Positions 1 to 8,819 of a stretch of DNA of 64,000 nucleotides are shown here, piece after piece (position 1 is the first letter of the stretch; every line of letters starts with the position of its first letter). The position numbers were made by a program, and so were the translations under genes. The stretch spans positions 62,001 to 126,000 of the forward strand of contig DVMW01000024.1 in assembly GCA_018714805.1 (NCBI GenBank), read 5' to 3'. The stretch comes from Candidatus Fimenecus excrementigallinarum. GTDB lineage: Bacteria > Bacillota > Clostridia > Oscillospirales > Acutalibacteraceae. The notes under the pieces were generated by a model. That model was not told the DNA's origin and ran no database searches. It saw only the letters and a program-made list of their open reading frames with translations.

Positions 1-338
1 TGTTTGACCGGGTGCGCGCGCGGCTTGCGCGCTTTACCGCGTCCGACGCGTACCGGACGTTTTTGGAAGCCAGCGCCAAAAAGGCGGTGGCGGCCGTCGG
101 CGGCGGCGACGTCACCGTTTATCTGCGCGAAGCGGACCTGCCGCTTGCGGACGCGGTCCTTGCGGCGTGCAGCGGCAAGGCGAGCATAGAGGCGGATTCG
201 TCCATCGCTCTCGGCGGGCTGAAGGTGCGCTCCGGCGCGGGGCTTTTGGCGGACGACACGCTCGACGCGCGCGTCGAGACGCAGAAAGCGCGGTTCCTGT
301 CTGTTTCCGGGCTTTCCCTGGAGGAGGAGCAGGCATGA
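1..338 (+). CDS. ntpE: V/A-type ATP synthase subunit E, C-terminal part (cut by window edge)
   Basis: The reading frame is open from base 3 and ends at the TGA at 336-338, so only the C-terminal ~111 residues are present. Subunit E is a peripheral-stalk protein of the rotary V/A-ATPase that anchors the catalytic head to the membrane part. The call rests mainly on position, since the stop overlaps the start of the catalytic A subunit (ATGA) and the order E-A-B-D follows. The visible part ends in a compact alpha/beta segment with GGLKVRSG, similar to the C-terminal globular domain of subunit E, which usually carries a GGxxxxxxDG-type motif. The N-terminal helical half lies outside the window. 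Confidence 0.85.
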   Translation, partial: FDRVRARLARFTASDAYRTFLEASAKKAVAAVGGGDVTVYLREADLPLADAVLAACSGKASIEADSSIALGGLKVRSGAGLLADDTLDARVETQKARFLSVSGLSLEEEQA

Positions 339-2089
339 CGTCTTATCAAATCTACGGCATCAACGGGCCGGTCGTCACGGTGCGCGGCGAAACGCAGCTG
401 CAAATGATGGAAACGGTGTATGTCGGCGACGCGCGCCTTATCGGCGAGGTTATCGGCCTGACCAAGGAACGGACCACCATCCAGGTTTATGAGGAGACCG
501 CCGGCCTTACGGTCGGCGAGCCGGTTTATGCGACGGGCAGCGCCATGCGCGTGCTGCTCGGGCCCGGCCTTCTGGGCAATATTTTCGACGGCATCCAGCG
601 CCCCCTGCCGGCGCTGGAAACGAAGTTCGGCGCCTTTATCGGCCGCGGCGCGCAGTTTTCCCCGCTGGACACCGAACGGACGTTTGACGTGCACGTCTGC
701 GTGCATCCCGGCGAGCGCCTCTGCGGTGGCGACGTGTACGCCGTCTGCCCGGAAACGGACGCTGTCGAGCACCGCGTGATGCTCGCGCCCGACCTTTGCG
801 GGACCGTGCAAAGCGTGCAGCCCGACGGGGCGTACCGCGTGCTGGACACCGTGGCGGTCCTTTTGACCGACGACGGGCGCGAGGTGGAGCTCAATTTGAC
901 GCAGGCCTGGCCGATTCGCACCCCGCGGCCCGTACAAAAGCGGCTGCCCGCGGACCGGCCGCTGATTACCGGGCAGCGTGTGATTGACACCGTTTTCCCC
1001 GTCGCCAAGGGCGGCGCGGCGGCCATACCCGGCGGCTTCGGCACCGGCAAGACCATGACGCAGCACCAGCTTGCCAAATGGTGCGACGCGGACATCATTA
1101 TCTATGTCGGCTGCGGCGAGCGCGGCAACGAAATGACGCAGGTGCTGACCGAATTTTCGGAGCTGACGGACCCGCGCACGGGCAAGCCCCTGCTTGACCG
1201 CACGGTGCTTATCGCGAACACCTCCAATATGCCCGTCGCCGCGCGCGAGGCGTCCATTTATACCGGCATTACGCTGGCGGAATATTACCGCGACATGGGC
1301 TACCACACCGCGCTGATGGCGGACTCGACCTCCCGCTGGGCCGAGGCGCTGCGCGAAATTTCCGGCCGCTTGGAGGAAATGCCCGCCGACGAGGGCTTCC
1401 CGGCGTACCTGCCCTCGCGCCTGTCGGAGTTTTACGAGCGCGCCGGCCGGACCGAGACGCTCGGCGGCCGCGAAGGGTCCGTCACGCTTATCGGCGCCGT
1501 GTCCCCGCAGGGCTCTGATTTTTCCGAGCCCGTCACGCAGAACACCAAGCGCTTCACGCGCTGCTTCTGGGCGCTTGACAAGTCGCTTGCGTACGCGCGC
1601 CATTATCCGGCCATCAACTGGACGCTGTCCTACAGTGAATACACCGGCGAGCTGCAAAACTGGTACCGCGACAACGTTTCGCCCGAATTTTCCGGCGACC
1701 GCGACGAGCTGTGCGCCCTTTTGCAGGAGGAAAACGCGCTTTTGGAAATCGTCAAGCTCATCGGCGCGGACGTGCTGCCCGACGACCAGAAGCTGGTTAT
1801 GGAAACCGCGCGCGTCATCCGCGTCGGCTTCCTGCAGCAAAACGCCTTCCATGCCGAAGACACCTTTGTTCCGCTCGACAAGCAGTTTTGCATGATGCAT
1901 ACCATTTTGCACCTGCACCACCGCGCCAGGGAGGTCGTCGCGCGGCAGATTCCCATTTCCGCGCTGCTGAAGACCGGTATTTTCGACAAGCTCATCAAAA
2001 TGAAGTACGAGATTCCCAACGGCCATCCGGAACAGTTCGATGCGCTCATAGGGGAAATTGACGCCGCCGTAGACGGCGTCCTGCGCTGA
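335..2089 (+). CDS. ntpA: V/A-type ATP synthase catalytic subunit A
   Basis: A 584-aa catalytic subunit of the rotary V/A-type ATPase, full length for the family. The P-loop is GGFGTGKT at about residues 233-240; the more usual form is GPFGSGKT, so the second and fifth positions differ. [16 protein letters not shown] follows, as expected for this family, and [13 protein letters not shown] lies near the C-terminal domain. The ATG at 335 overlaps the stop of subunit E; longer upstream frames would run inside subunit E and are rejected. The enzyme acts at the cytoplasmic membrane, coupling ATP turnover to H+ or Na+ movement. The ion cannot be told here because the K (c-ring) subunit lies outside the window. 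Confidence 0.97.
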   Translation: MTSYQIYGINGPVVTVRGETQLQMMETVYVGDARLIGEVIGLTKERTTIQVYEETAGLTVGEPVYATGSAMRVLLGPGLLGNIFDGIQRPLPALETKFGAFIGRGAQFSPLDTERTFDVHVCVHPGERLCGGDVYAVCPETDAVEHRVMLAPDLCGTVQSVQPDGAYRVLDTVAVLLTDDGREVELNLTQAWPIRTPRPVQKRLPADRPLITGQRVIDTVFPVAKGGAAAIPGGFGTGKTMTQHQLAKWCDADIIIYVGCGERGNEMTQVLTEFSELTDPRTGKPLLDRTVLIANTSNMPVAAREASIYTGITLAEYYRDMGYHTALMADSTSRWAEALREISGRLEEMPADEGFPAYLPSRLSEFYERAGRTETLGGREGSVTLIGAVSPQGSDFSEPVTQNTKRFTRCFWALDKSLAYARHYPAINWTLSYSEYTGELQNWYRDNVSPEFSGDRDELCALLQEENALLEIVKLIGADVLPDDQKLVMETARVIRVGFLQQNAFHAEDTFVPLDKQFCMMHTILHLHHRAREVVARQIPISALLKTGIFDKLIKMKYEIPNGHPEQFDALIGEIDAAVDGVLR

Positions 2090-2103
2090 AAGGAGGGCGT
2101 GGT

Positions 2104-3477
2104 ATGCTGGTTCGGCATTTAAAGCTCAGCGGCGTCAACGGGTCGCTGGCCACGCTTTCGGGCGTGGAAAAGGCCGCCAACGAGGAAATTGTGCAAATGC
2201 GCCTGCTGGACGGCACGGCGCGCACCGGCCGCGTGGTCAAGATTGACGGCGACGAGGTCACGGTGCAGGTGTTTGAAGGGACGCGCGGGATTTCCATGGC
2301 GAACACCGAGACGGTCTTTACCGGCCGCCCGATGGAAATTGCGCTGTCGCCGGAAATTTTGGGCCGCGTGTTCGACGGCCTCGGCCGCCCCATTGACGGC
2401 ATGGGCGACGTGTTCCCCGCCGAGGTGCGCGAGGTGAACGGCTCGCCGATAAACCCCGTGTCGCGCGAATACCCGCGCAACTATATCCGCACGGGCATTT
2501 CCTCCATCGACGCGCTCGCGACGCTTATCCGCGGGCAGAAGCTGCCCATTTTCTCGGGCTCGGGCATGAAGCACAACGAGCTTGCCGTGCAGATTGTGCG
2601 GCAGGCGTCCACCGCCGACGGCAGCGATTTTGCGGTCGTCTTTGCGGCGATGGGCGTCAAAAACGACGTGGCGCAGTATTTCCGCACCTCGTTTGAGGAG
2701 GCGAACGTCATGCACCGCGTGGTCATGCTTTTGAACCTTGCGAACGACCCCATCGTCGAACGCATCATGACCCCGCGCGTGGCGCTGACCATCGCCGAAT
2801 ATCTGGCGTTCACGCGCCATATGCACATCCTGGTTATTTTGACCGATATGACCTCCTACGCCGAGGCGCTGCGGGAATTTTCGGGCTCCAAGGGCGAAAT
2901 CCCCGGCCGCAAGGGCTTCCCGGGCTACCTGTATTCGGACCTCGCCTCCATTTACGAGCGCGCGGGGATGCTCAAGGGCGTCGAGGGGTCCGTGACGCAG
3001 ATTCCCATCCTCACCATGCCCAACGACGACATCACCCACCCCATCCCGGACTTAACGGGGTACATTACGGAGGGGCAGATTGTCTTGGGGCGCGACCTCG
3101 ACTACAAGGGCGTGTATCCGCCCGTGGACGTGCTGCCGAGCCTGTCGCGTCTGATGAAGGACGGCATCGGCGCGGGCTTTACGCGCGCGGACCACGCGGA
3201 CCTTTCCAACCAGCTGCTTGCCTCCTATGCGAAGGTGCAGGACGCCAAGGCGTTGGCCTCCGTTATCGGCGAAGAGGAGCTTTCCGCCGACGACAAGCTG
3301 CTAATGGAATTCGGCCGGGCGTTTGAAGCGCGCTTTTTGAACCAGAGCTTTACCGAGAACCGGTCGATGGACGAAACGCTCGACCTCGGCTGGACGCTTT
3401 TGTCCATGCTGCCGCGGCGGATGCTCGACCGCGTGGACGAAAAAACGCTTGCCGAGCATTATAAGGGCGAGGCGTAA
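2104..3477 (+). CDS. ntpB: V/A-type ATP synthase regulatory subunit B
   Basis: A 457-aa protein with the typical B-subunit course: an N-terminal beta barrel (about residues 1-70), then [34 protein letters not shown] in place of a real P-loop, and [20 protein letters not shown]. Lack of a canonical Walker A motif is normal for the non-catalytic B subunit, which alternates with A in the hexameric head. The gene starts 14 nt after ntpA behind an AAAGGAGG ribosome-binding site, so it belongs to the same operon. Confidence 0.97.
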   Translation: MLVRHLKLSGVNGSLATLSGVEKAANEEIVQMRLLDGTARTGRVVKIDGDEVTVQVFEGTRGISMANTETVFTGRPMEIALSPEILGRVFDGLGRPIDGMGDVFPAEVREVNGSPINPVSREYPRNYIRTGISSIDALATLIRGQKLPIFSGSGMKHNELAVQIVRQASTADGSDFAVVFAAMGVKNDVAQYFRTSFEEANVMHRVVMLLNLANDPIVERIMTPRVALTIAEYLAFTRHMHILVILTDMTSYAEALREFSGSKGEIPGRKGFPGYLYSDLASIYERAGMLKGVEGSVTQIPILTMPNDDITHPIPDLTGYITEGQIVLGRDLDYKGVYPPVDVLPSLSRLMKDGIGAGFTRADHADLSNQLLASYAKVQDAKALASVIGEEELSADDKLLMEFGRAFEARFLNQSFTENRSMDETLDLGWTLLSMLPRRMLDRVDEKTLAEHYKGEA

Positions 3478-3514
3478 CGCGCCGGCGCAGGGCCGGTGAA
3501 AAGGAGGTGTTCGT

Positions 3515-4141
3515 TTGGCACAGGTCTTCCCGACCAAGGCAAACCTGATGGCGACGCAGAAGTCGCTGGAGCTTGCGCGCCAGGGGTTTGAGCTGATGGA
3601 CCGCAAAAGAAGCATTCTGGTGCGCGAGATGATGCAGCTTGTGGACGAGGCAAAGCAGGTCGAGTCGCAGATTGGCGACGTGTACCGTGCGGCGTACGAG
3701 GCGCTGCGCCTTGCGAACATCACGCTGGGGCTTTGCGGCAATTTTGCGCGCAGCGTGCCGGTGGACACATCGCTTGACGCGCGCGGCAAGAGCGTCATGG
3801 GCGTCGAGATTCCGCTGCTCTCCCTGCCGCAGACCGCCGCGGAGCCGCACTACGGCTTCCACCGCACAAACTCCTATCTGGACGAGGCGTTTCGGAAATT
3901 CAACGAAGCGAAGGCGCTGACGGTGCGGCTGGCCGAAACGCAGGCCTCGATTTTCCGCCTGGCGGACGCGGTCAAAAAAACGCAGAAGCGCGCCAACGCC
4001 CTGCAAAACATTTTGATTCCGCAGTTTGAGGCGACGGTCAAATTCATTACCGAGGCGCTCGACGAAAAGGAGCGCGAGGATTTCACGCGCTTAAAGGTTG
4101 TCAAAAACACGAAACAGCGCGCCGCGGCCGAAGGCAGATAA
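3515..4141 (+). CDS. ntpD: V/A-type ATP synthase subunit D (central stalk)
   Basis: A 208-aa, mostly helical protein whose N-terminal MAQVFPTKANLMATQKSLEL is typical of subunit D, the rotor shaft inside the A3B3 head. The C-terminal helix ends in a basic stretch. The start is TTG at 3515, preceded by AAAGGAGGT about 6 nt upstream; no better start is present. It is the last gene of the operon in this window and is followed by a strong hairpin at 4154-4176. Confidence 0.96.
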   Translation: MAQVFPTKANLMATQKSLELARQGFELMDRKRSILVREMMQLVDEAKQVESQIGDVYRAAYEALRLANITLGLCGNFARSVPVDTSLDARGKSVMGVEIPLLSLPQTAAEPHYGFHRTNSYLDEAFRKFNEAKALTVRLAETQASIFRLADAVKKTQKRANALQNILIPQFEATVKFITEALDEKEREDFTRLKVVKNTKQRAAAEGR

Positions 4142-4153
4142 GGCATAAAAATT

Positions 4154-4176
4154 CGCCCCCGCTTTTTGCGGGGGCG
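4154..4176. terminator. Hairpin terminator between ntpD and the convergent yifB/comM gene
   Basis: CGCCCCCGC (4154-4162), a TTTTT loop and GCGGGGGCG (4168-4176) form a perfect 9-bp stem. The U-rich tail is clearer for transcripts from the minus strand (AATTTTTATG) than for the plus strand (TCGCTTTTG), so it probably serves both convergent genes. Confidence 0.75.
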
Positions 4177-4192
4177 TCGCTTTTGCCTTCTG

Positions 4193-5722
4193 TCATACGT
4201 TCCAGAATTTCCGGTCCAGGCTGCGGTACTGCACCGCTTCCGACACGTGCTGCACGTCGATTTGCTCGTCGCCGGCCAGGTCCGCGACGGTGCGCGCCAC
4301 GCGTAAAATCTTGTCGTACGCCCGCGCCGAAAGCCCGAGCTGCTCAAACACCGTCTTCAAAAGCCCGGCGGCGGCAGGGGTGGGCTTGCAGTATTTGCGC
4401 GTCATGGCGGCGTCCATCTTGGCGTTGCAGGGGACGGCGGTCCCGGCAAAGCGCGCCTGCTGGACGGCGCGCGCGGCCTCCACGCGCTTGCGAATGGCGG
4501 CGGAGGGCTCCTCCTTGGCCGTTTTCGCCAGCTCGTCAAATTCCACCGGCGGAACCTCCACATGGATGTCGAGCCGGTCCAACAGCGGCCCCGACACGCG
4601 CGAAAGATAGCGCTGCGGCGCGCCCGGCGGGCAGGAGCACGGGTGCGTGGGGTGGCCGAAAAACCCGCACGGGCAGGGGTTCATCGCACAAACCAGCATC
4701 ACCGAGCACGGGTAGGAGAAAGTCGCCGCCACGCGCGCAATGGTGATTTTGCCGTCCTCAATGGGCTGGCGCAAAATTTCCATCGCGGTACGCGAGAACT
4801 CCGGCAGCTCGTCCAAAAACAGCACGCCGTTGTGCGCAAGCGAAATTTCCCCCGGGTGCGGGACGGCGCCGCCGCCCGAAAGGCCGGCGGGGGAGACGGT
4901 GTGGTGCGGCGCGCGGAACGGCCGCGCGCGCAAAAGCGAAACGTCCTTGGGCAGCGCCCCGGCGACGGAGTAGATGTTCGTCGTCTCGAGCGCCTCTTCA
5001 AACGTCATGTCCGGTAAAATGGAGGGGATGCGCTTGGCGAGCATACTTTTCCCGGAGCCGGGCGGGCCAATCATCATCACGTTGTGCCCGCCGGCCGCGG
5101 CGACCTCCAAAGCGCGTTTGGCCTCGTGCTGGCCCATGACGTCGGCAAAATCCGGCAAATCCGGCGGCAGGGTGTATTCCGCATAATCCTTGGCGGTTAC
5201 GGGCTCGAGCGCCTGTTCCCCGCGCAGGTGGGACAGCAGCTCCTGCACGGTGCGCACGGGGTAGACGGCGATGCCCTCCACCACCGCGCCCTCGGCAAGG
5301 TTCGCGTGGGGAATGTAGATTTCGCGCAGGCTCGCCCTGCGCGCCTCGAGGACCATGGGCAGCACGCCGTTGATGTGCCGGACCTCGCCGTTTAGCGAAA
5401 GCTCGCCGACAAAGGCGCGCCCCGCCGTGTCGCAGGAAAGCTGGCCGGTCGCCTTCAAAAGGGCGATGAGCACGGGCAGGTCGTATACGGGCCCCTCCTT
5501 GCGGACATCCGCGGGAGCCAGGTTTATCGTAATGCGCGAAACGGGGAAGTCGAGCTGGCAGTTGTGGATGGCGGCGCGCACGCGCTCGCGGCTCTCCGAA
5601 ACCGCCGTGTCCGGCAGACCCACCATGTCAAAGCGCGGCAGCCCCGCGGAAATGTCCGCCTCCACCGACACAGGATACGCTTCCAGCCCGAAAAGGCCGA
5701 CGCTGCTGACACTTGCGAACAA
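4193..5722 (-). CDS. comM: YifB/ComM-family Mg-chelatase-like AAA+ ATPase
   Basis: A 509-aa protein with three parts: an N-terminal Lon-protease-like fold (about 1-170, including SVEADISAGLPRFDMVGLPD), an AAA+ core with Walker A GPPGSGKS (219-226) and Walker B VLFLDELPEF (about 300), and a C-terminal Mg-chelatase-like helical domain. CAMNPCPCGFFGHP is the cysteine-rich insert typical of the family. In naturally transformable bacteria ComM is a hexameric helicase that promotes branch migration during integration of donor DNA; in Clostridia the role is unproven. The start is TTG at 5722 after GGTGAGG. It stands alone, convergent with the ATPase operon. Confidence 0.93.
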   Translation of the reverse strand: MFASVSSVGLFGLEAYPVSVEADISAGLPRFDMVGLPDTAVSESRERVRAAIHNCQLDFPVSRITINLAPADVRKEGPVYDLPVLIALLKATGQLSCDTAGRAFVGELSLNGEVRHINGVLPMVLEARRASLREIYIPHANLAEGAVVEGIAVYPVRTVQELLSHLRGEQALEPVTAKDYAEYTLPPDLPDFADVMGQHEAKRALEVAAAGGHNVMMIGPPGSGKSMLAKRIPSILPDMTFEEALETTNIYSVAGALPKDVSLLRARPFRAPHHTVSPAGLSGGGAVPHPGEISLAHNGVLFLDELPEFSRTAMEILRQPIEDGKITIARVAATFSYPCSVMLVCAMNPCPCGFFGHPTHPCSCPPGAPQRYLSRVSGPLLDRLDIHVEVPPVEFDELAKTAKEEPSAAIRKRVEAARAVQQARFAGTAVPCNAKMDAAMTRKYCKPTPAAAGLLKTVFEQLGLSARAYDKILRVARTVADLAGDEQIDVQHVSEAVQYRSLDRKFWNV

Positions 5723-5746
5723 AGCCTCACCCCCGAAATTTGTTCC

Positions 5747-5775
5747 ATTTTAGCATATTTCCGGGAAATGCGCAA
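5747..5775 (-). promoter_or_regulatory. Predicted promoter of yifB/comM
   Basis: On the minus strand TTGCGC (5770-5775) and TAAAAT (5747-5752) are separated by exactly 17 nt, about 25 nt upstream of the TTG start. Confidence 0.55.
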
Positions 5776-5803
5776 TGCTCGAGCGCCGCGCGGCAAAAAA
5801 GAA

Positions 5804-5832
5804 TTGTATTCTGCGCGCCTGCGGTGTATAAT
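5804..5832 (+). promoter_or_regulatory. Predicted promoter of the phosphoglucomutase gene
   Basis: TTGTAT (5804-5809), a 17-nt spacer and a perfect TATAAT (5827-5832) lie 30 nt before the ATG. A GGAGGC ribosome-binding site sits at 5851-5856. Confidence 0.75.
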
Positions 5833-5862
5833 GAAACCAGAAGTCGATAGGGAGGCAGTTTT

Positions 5863-7584
5863 ATGAACGATATCCATGCGCTCTATGCCCTTTGGTGCGA
5901 AAAGGCGACGGCGGACCCGGATTTGCAGCCGGAGCTTGCGGCCGTCAAAGGCGACGAAGAGGCAATCCTCGACCGGTTTTACAAAAATCTCGAATTCGGC
6001 ACGGCGGGCCTGCGCGGCGTAATCGGCGCGGGCACGAACCGCATGAACGTTTACACCGTCAACCAGGCGACGCAGGGCCTTGCCGATTACCTCAACGCGG
6101 AATTTGACGCGCCCTCGGTGGCTATCGCCTATGATTCGCGCATCAAGTCCGACGTGTTTGCGCGCTCGGCGGCGAGCGTCCTTGCGGCGAACGGCGTTCG
6201 GGTCTACCTGTACCCGGAGCTTGTCCCCACGCCGATGCTCTCCTTTGCGGTGCGGCAGCTGCACTGCAGCTCGGGCATCATCCTGACGGCAAGCCACAAC
6301 CCGTCGAAGTACAACGGCTACAAATGCTACGACCCGAACGGCTACCAGATGACCGACGAAGCGGCGGCGAAAACCTACGGCTACATCCAGAAGGTCGATA
6401 TGTTCTCGGGCGCGAAGACCGTGGATTTTGACGAAGCGGTTGAAAGCGGCCGGATTTCCTATATCGAAAGGGACCTGTTCGAAGCGTTTTATACGGCGGT
6501 GCTGCACGCGCAGGTCAACCCCGGCGCGGCGAAGGACGCCGGCCTTTCCGTAATTTACACGCCCTTAAACGGCACCGGCAACAAGCCCGTCCGCGAGGTG
6601 CTGCGGCGCATCGGCGTGCAGGACGTAACCGTCGTGCCTGAGCAGGAATATCCCGACGGGAACTTCCCGACCTGCCCGTATCCGAACCCGGAAATTCGCC
6701 AGGCGTTCGAGCGCGCCATTGCGCTGGCCGAGGGGCGCCCCGCCGACCTGCTTCTGGCGACCGACCCCGACTGCGACCGCGTGGGCATCGCGGTGCGCGA
6801 CGGCGGGGAATACAAGCTGATGACCGGCAATGAGGTCGGCGCCATGCTGACCGAATACGTGCTGTCCTCCCTGCAGGCGCAAGGCAGGCTCCCGCACGAG
6901 CCGGTCGTCGTCAAGACCATTGTGACCACGCGCCTGGTTGCTGAAATCGCGGCGCACTACGGCGCGGCGACCGCCGATTTGCTGACCGGCTTCAAGTATA
7001 TCGGCGAGCTGGTCACCAAGCTTGAGGCGGCGGGCGAGGCCGACCGGTTCGTGCTCGGCATGGAGGAATCCTACGGCTATCTGCGCGGCACGCACGCGCG
7101 CGACAAGGACGCGGTCGTCGCGTCGATGCTCATCTGCGAAATGGCGGCGTATTACAAGGCGAAGGGCATGAGCCTTTACGAGTTCATGCAGAGCCTGTAT
7201 CGGCGCTACGGCATGTACCGCAACAGCGTCCTGAATTTCGGGTTCGAGGGCGCGTCGGGCATGGAAAAGATGCGGCAGATGATGGAAACGCTGCGCCGCG
7301 AGCCGCCGAAGGCGATTGCCGGGGAGGCGGTCGGCAGCATTTCCGACTATGAAGCGCGCGAGACGACCGACCTTGTTTCTGGGGCGAAAACGCCGATTGA
7401 CCTGCCGCGGTCGAACGTCTTAAGCTACCGGCTCACCGGCGCGGACGGCGTGATTGTGCGTCCCTCCGGCACCGAACCGAAAATCAAGGTCTATATCACC
7501 TCCGTCGCCGAAAACGCCGCCGCGGCCGATGAAAAGGCGGCGCGCATCGGGGCGGATATGGAACGCATTCTGGGGATTCACTGA
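5863..7584 (+). CDS. pgcA: Phospho-sugar mutase (phosphoglucomutase/phosphomannomutase)
   Basis: A 573-aa alpha-D-phosphohexomutase, the size of the Firmicutes PgcA type. The phospho-serine loop is TASHNP with Ser144, the metal loop is DPDCDR with Asp301, Asp303 and Asp305, the sugar-binding loop is GMEESYGYL, and the phosphate-binding loop near the C-terminus is RPSGTEPKIKVY. It interconverts glucose-1-phosphate and glucose-6-phosphate (often also mannose phosphates) in the cytoplasm, feeding glycogen, cell-wall sugar and lipid-anchor synthesis. It has its own strong promoter. A 34-codon peptide gene starts 2 nt after its stop. Confidence 0.96.
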   Translation: MNDIHALYALWCEKATADPDLQPELAAVKGDEEAILDRFYKNLEFGTAGLRGVIGAGTNRMNVYTVNQATQGLADYLNAEFDAPSVAIAYDSRIKSDVFARSAASVLAANGVRVYLYPELVPTPMLSFAVRQLHCSSGIILTASHNPSKYNGYKCYDPNGYQMTDEAAAKTYGYIQKVDMFSGAKTVDFDEAVESGRISYIERDLFEAFYTAVLHAQVNPGAAKDAGLSVIYTPLNGTGNKPVREVLRRIGVQDVTVVPEQEYPDGNFPTCPYPNPEIRQAFERAIALAEGRPADLLLATDPDCDRVGIAVRDGGEYKLMTGNEVGAMLTEYVLSSLQAQGRLPHEPVVVKTIVTTRLVAEIAAHYGAATADLLTGFKYIGELVTKLEAAGEADRFVLGMEESYGYLRGTHARDKDAVVASMLICEMAAYYKAKGMSLYEFMQSLYRRYGMYRNSVLNFGFEGASGMEKMRQMMETLRREPPKAIAGEAVGSISDYEARETTDLVSGAKTPIDLPRSNVLSYRLTGADGVIVRPSGTEPKIKVYITSVAENAAAADEKAARIGADMERILGIH

Positions 7585-7586
7585 CC

Positions 7587-7691
7587 ATGTTTCAAAGCAG
7601 AAAGTTTGTCCGCGTTGTCTGTGTGCTGCTCGCCGTTTTGATGGCGGGCGGCGCGCTGACCGCGCTTTTGAGCCTGTTTGGCGGGTTTTAG
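7587..7691 (+). CDS. 34-aa single-pass membrane peptide, Prli42-like architecture
   Basis: The ATG at 7587 is 2 nt after the pgcA stop and the frame ends with TAG at 7689-7691. The peptide has a short basic N-terminus (MFQSRKFVRVV), one hydrophobic helix (about residues 10-29) and ends LFGGF. This layout of 30-odd residues, basic head and one helix with small residues in the middle, resembles Prli42, the membrane peptide that anchors the stressosome in Listeria and Bacillus. There is no clear Shine-Dalgarno site, so translation would depend on coupling to pgcA. That it encodes something is moderately supported; the Prli42 relation is an inference from layout only. Confidence 0.5.
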   Translation: MFQSRKFVRVVCVLLAVLMAGGALTALLSLFGGF

Positions 7692-7755
7692 ACCCTGCCG
7701 AAACAGGCTTTTCCCATTTTCGACGTATATCTATGCACAATATACAAAATCGCGC

Positions 7756-7794
7756 TTGACAAAATTCATAAATCTGGTACAATATAAGTTGTAC
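7756..7794 (+). promoter_or_regulatory. Sigma-gene promoter with a perfect dyad over the -10 box
   Basis: TTGACA (7756-7761) and TACAAT (7778-7783) are 16 nt apart. A perfect inverted repeat, GTACAA (7777-7782) / TTGTAC (7789-7794) with a 6-nt centre, covers the -10 box and the probable transcription start. A protein bound there would block initiation. Confidence 0.65.
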
Positions 7795-7828
7795 GATTTT
7801 TGTATTCTTTTGCCTGCGAGGTGAGCGC

Positions 7829-8362
7829 TTGACAGGACCGAAGCAAAGTCTGACGGCGCTGGCCCTGGCCGCACAGCAGGGGGACAAAGCGGCGCTGTCG
7901 CGTCTTGCGGCGGAGATGGTGCCCTTTGTGCGGCAGCTCGCGGCGAAATACAAAAGCGTTCTGCTCGACAGCGACGACCTTTTTCAGGAGGGGATGCTCG
8001 GGCTTTTGGCCGCGGTGCGCAGCTTTTCCGAACAAGGGGGCGCGTCGTTCCGAACGTATGCGGCGGTGTGCGTCAAAAACCGTATTGTTTCCGCCCTGCG
8101 CGAAACGCACGGCGTCCAGCTTGTCCCGCTTGACGAGCGTATGCCGGACGGCGCGCAAAGCCCGGAGGAGGCGCAGCTGCTGCGCGACGCGTGCGCAATG
8201 CTGCTGCAAAGCATCCGCGAGCGGCTGTCGGCGCGGGAGCAGACGGTGCTGCATCTGTTTTTAAACGGCCTTTCCTACCGGGAGATTGCACAAAGAACCG
8301 GTATGTCGCCGAAGGCTGTGGACAGCGCGCTGCAGCGGGCGCGGCGCAAGCTGCGCGGGTAA
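7829..8362 (+). CDS. Sigma-70 family RNA polymerase sigma factor, small SigH-like
   Basis: A 177-aa sigma factor with region 2 (LDSDDLFQEGMLGLLAAVRSF, about residues 49-69, followed by SFRTYAAVCVKNRI) and a region-4 helix-turn-helix at the C-terminus (LSYREIAQRTGMSPKAVDSALQ). Region 3 is minimal. The region-2 wording is closest to the SigH group rather than classic ECF factors, but at 177 aa it is shorter than SigH (about 215), so the regulon cannot be named. The start is TTG at 7829 after GAGGTG (7818-7823). No anti-sigma gene is adjacent. The promoter has an operator-like dyad. Confidence 0.85.
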   Translation: MTGPKQSLTALALAAQQGDKAALSRLAAEMVPFVRQLAAKYKSVLLDSDDLFQEGMLGLLAAVRSFSEQGGASFRTYAAVCVKNRIVSALRETHGVQLVPLDERMPDGAQSPEEAQLLRDACAMLLQSIRERLSAREQTVLHLFLNGLSYREIAQRTGMSPKAVDSALQRARRKLRG

Positions 8363-8464
8363 AATTCGTAATACGCCCTTTCTCGGCAAGGAGAGCATGG
8401 ACATAGTGCGGCGGTGCAAGTCCGCTTGGGGTAAGCAAAAATTTTTTCAAGCGAGGGAAAAACC

Positions 8465-8749
8465 ATGTACGAAGACAAGACCATTGTTTGCAAAGAATGC
8501 GGGAACGAGTTCGTTTTCACCGCCGGCGAACAGGAGTTCTACGCGGAAAAAGGCTTTGTGAACGAGCCCCAGCGCTGCAAGGCGTGCCGGGACGCGCGCA
8601 AGAACGCCGCCAGAGGCGAGCGCGAGATGTTCACGGCGACCTGCGCGGCCTGCGGCGGCGAAGCGAAGGTCCCCTTCCAGCCGCGTGACGACCGTCCGGT
8701 GTATTGCAGCGAATGCTTTGCGAAAATGAAGGAGGAGGGCCGCGCCTAA
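8465..8749 (+). CDS. Small double zinc-ribbon protein
   Basis: A 94-aa protein with two zinc-ribbon modules: CKECGNEF...CKAC (about residues 9-39) and CAACGGEA...CSEC (about 58-83). This matches the probable zinc-ribbon small-protein families common in Clostridia; their role is not established, though nucleic-acid binding is plausible. The ATG at 8465 follows GCGAGGG. It lies 102 nt downstream of the sigma gene on the same strand and may be co-transcribed. Confidence 0.8.
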   Translation: MYEDKTIVCKECGNEFVFTAGEQEFYAEKGFVNEPQRCKACRDARKNAARGEREMFTATCAACGGEAKVPFQPRDDRPVYCSECFAKMKEEGRA

Positions 8750-8770
8750 GCGCCCGAACCCCAAAAACGA

Positions 8771-8799
8771 AGCCCGCGCCTTTTGGCGCGGGCTTTTTT
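8771..8799. terminator. Strong bidirectional terminator
   Basis: AGCCCGCGCC (8771-8780), a TTTT loop and GGCGCGGGCT (8785-8794) form a perfect 10-bp stem followed by a T run. The minus-strand side also has a TTTTT tail, so it can end both the zinc-ribbon gene and the SCIFF transcription unit. Confidence 0.9.
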
Positions 8800-8819
8800 C
8801 ATGCTTTTTTGCGCGGGGG

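Noticed and set aside
119..2026. A 635-aa open frame on the minus strand across the ATPase A gene
   Set aside because: It is antisense to a clear full-length ntpA, has low-complexity Arg/Gly/His-rich wording typical of GC-rich shadow frames, and no ribosome-binding site.
8397..8561. A 54-aa plus-strand frame with a good AAGGAG site before the zinc-ribbon gene
   Set aside because: It overlaps the zinc-ribbon gene out of frame for about 100 nt and has no recognisable feature; at most it could be a leader affecting translation.
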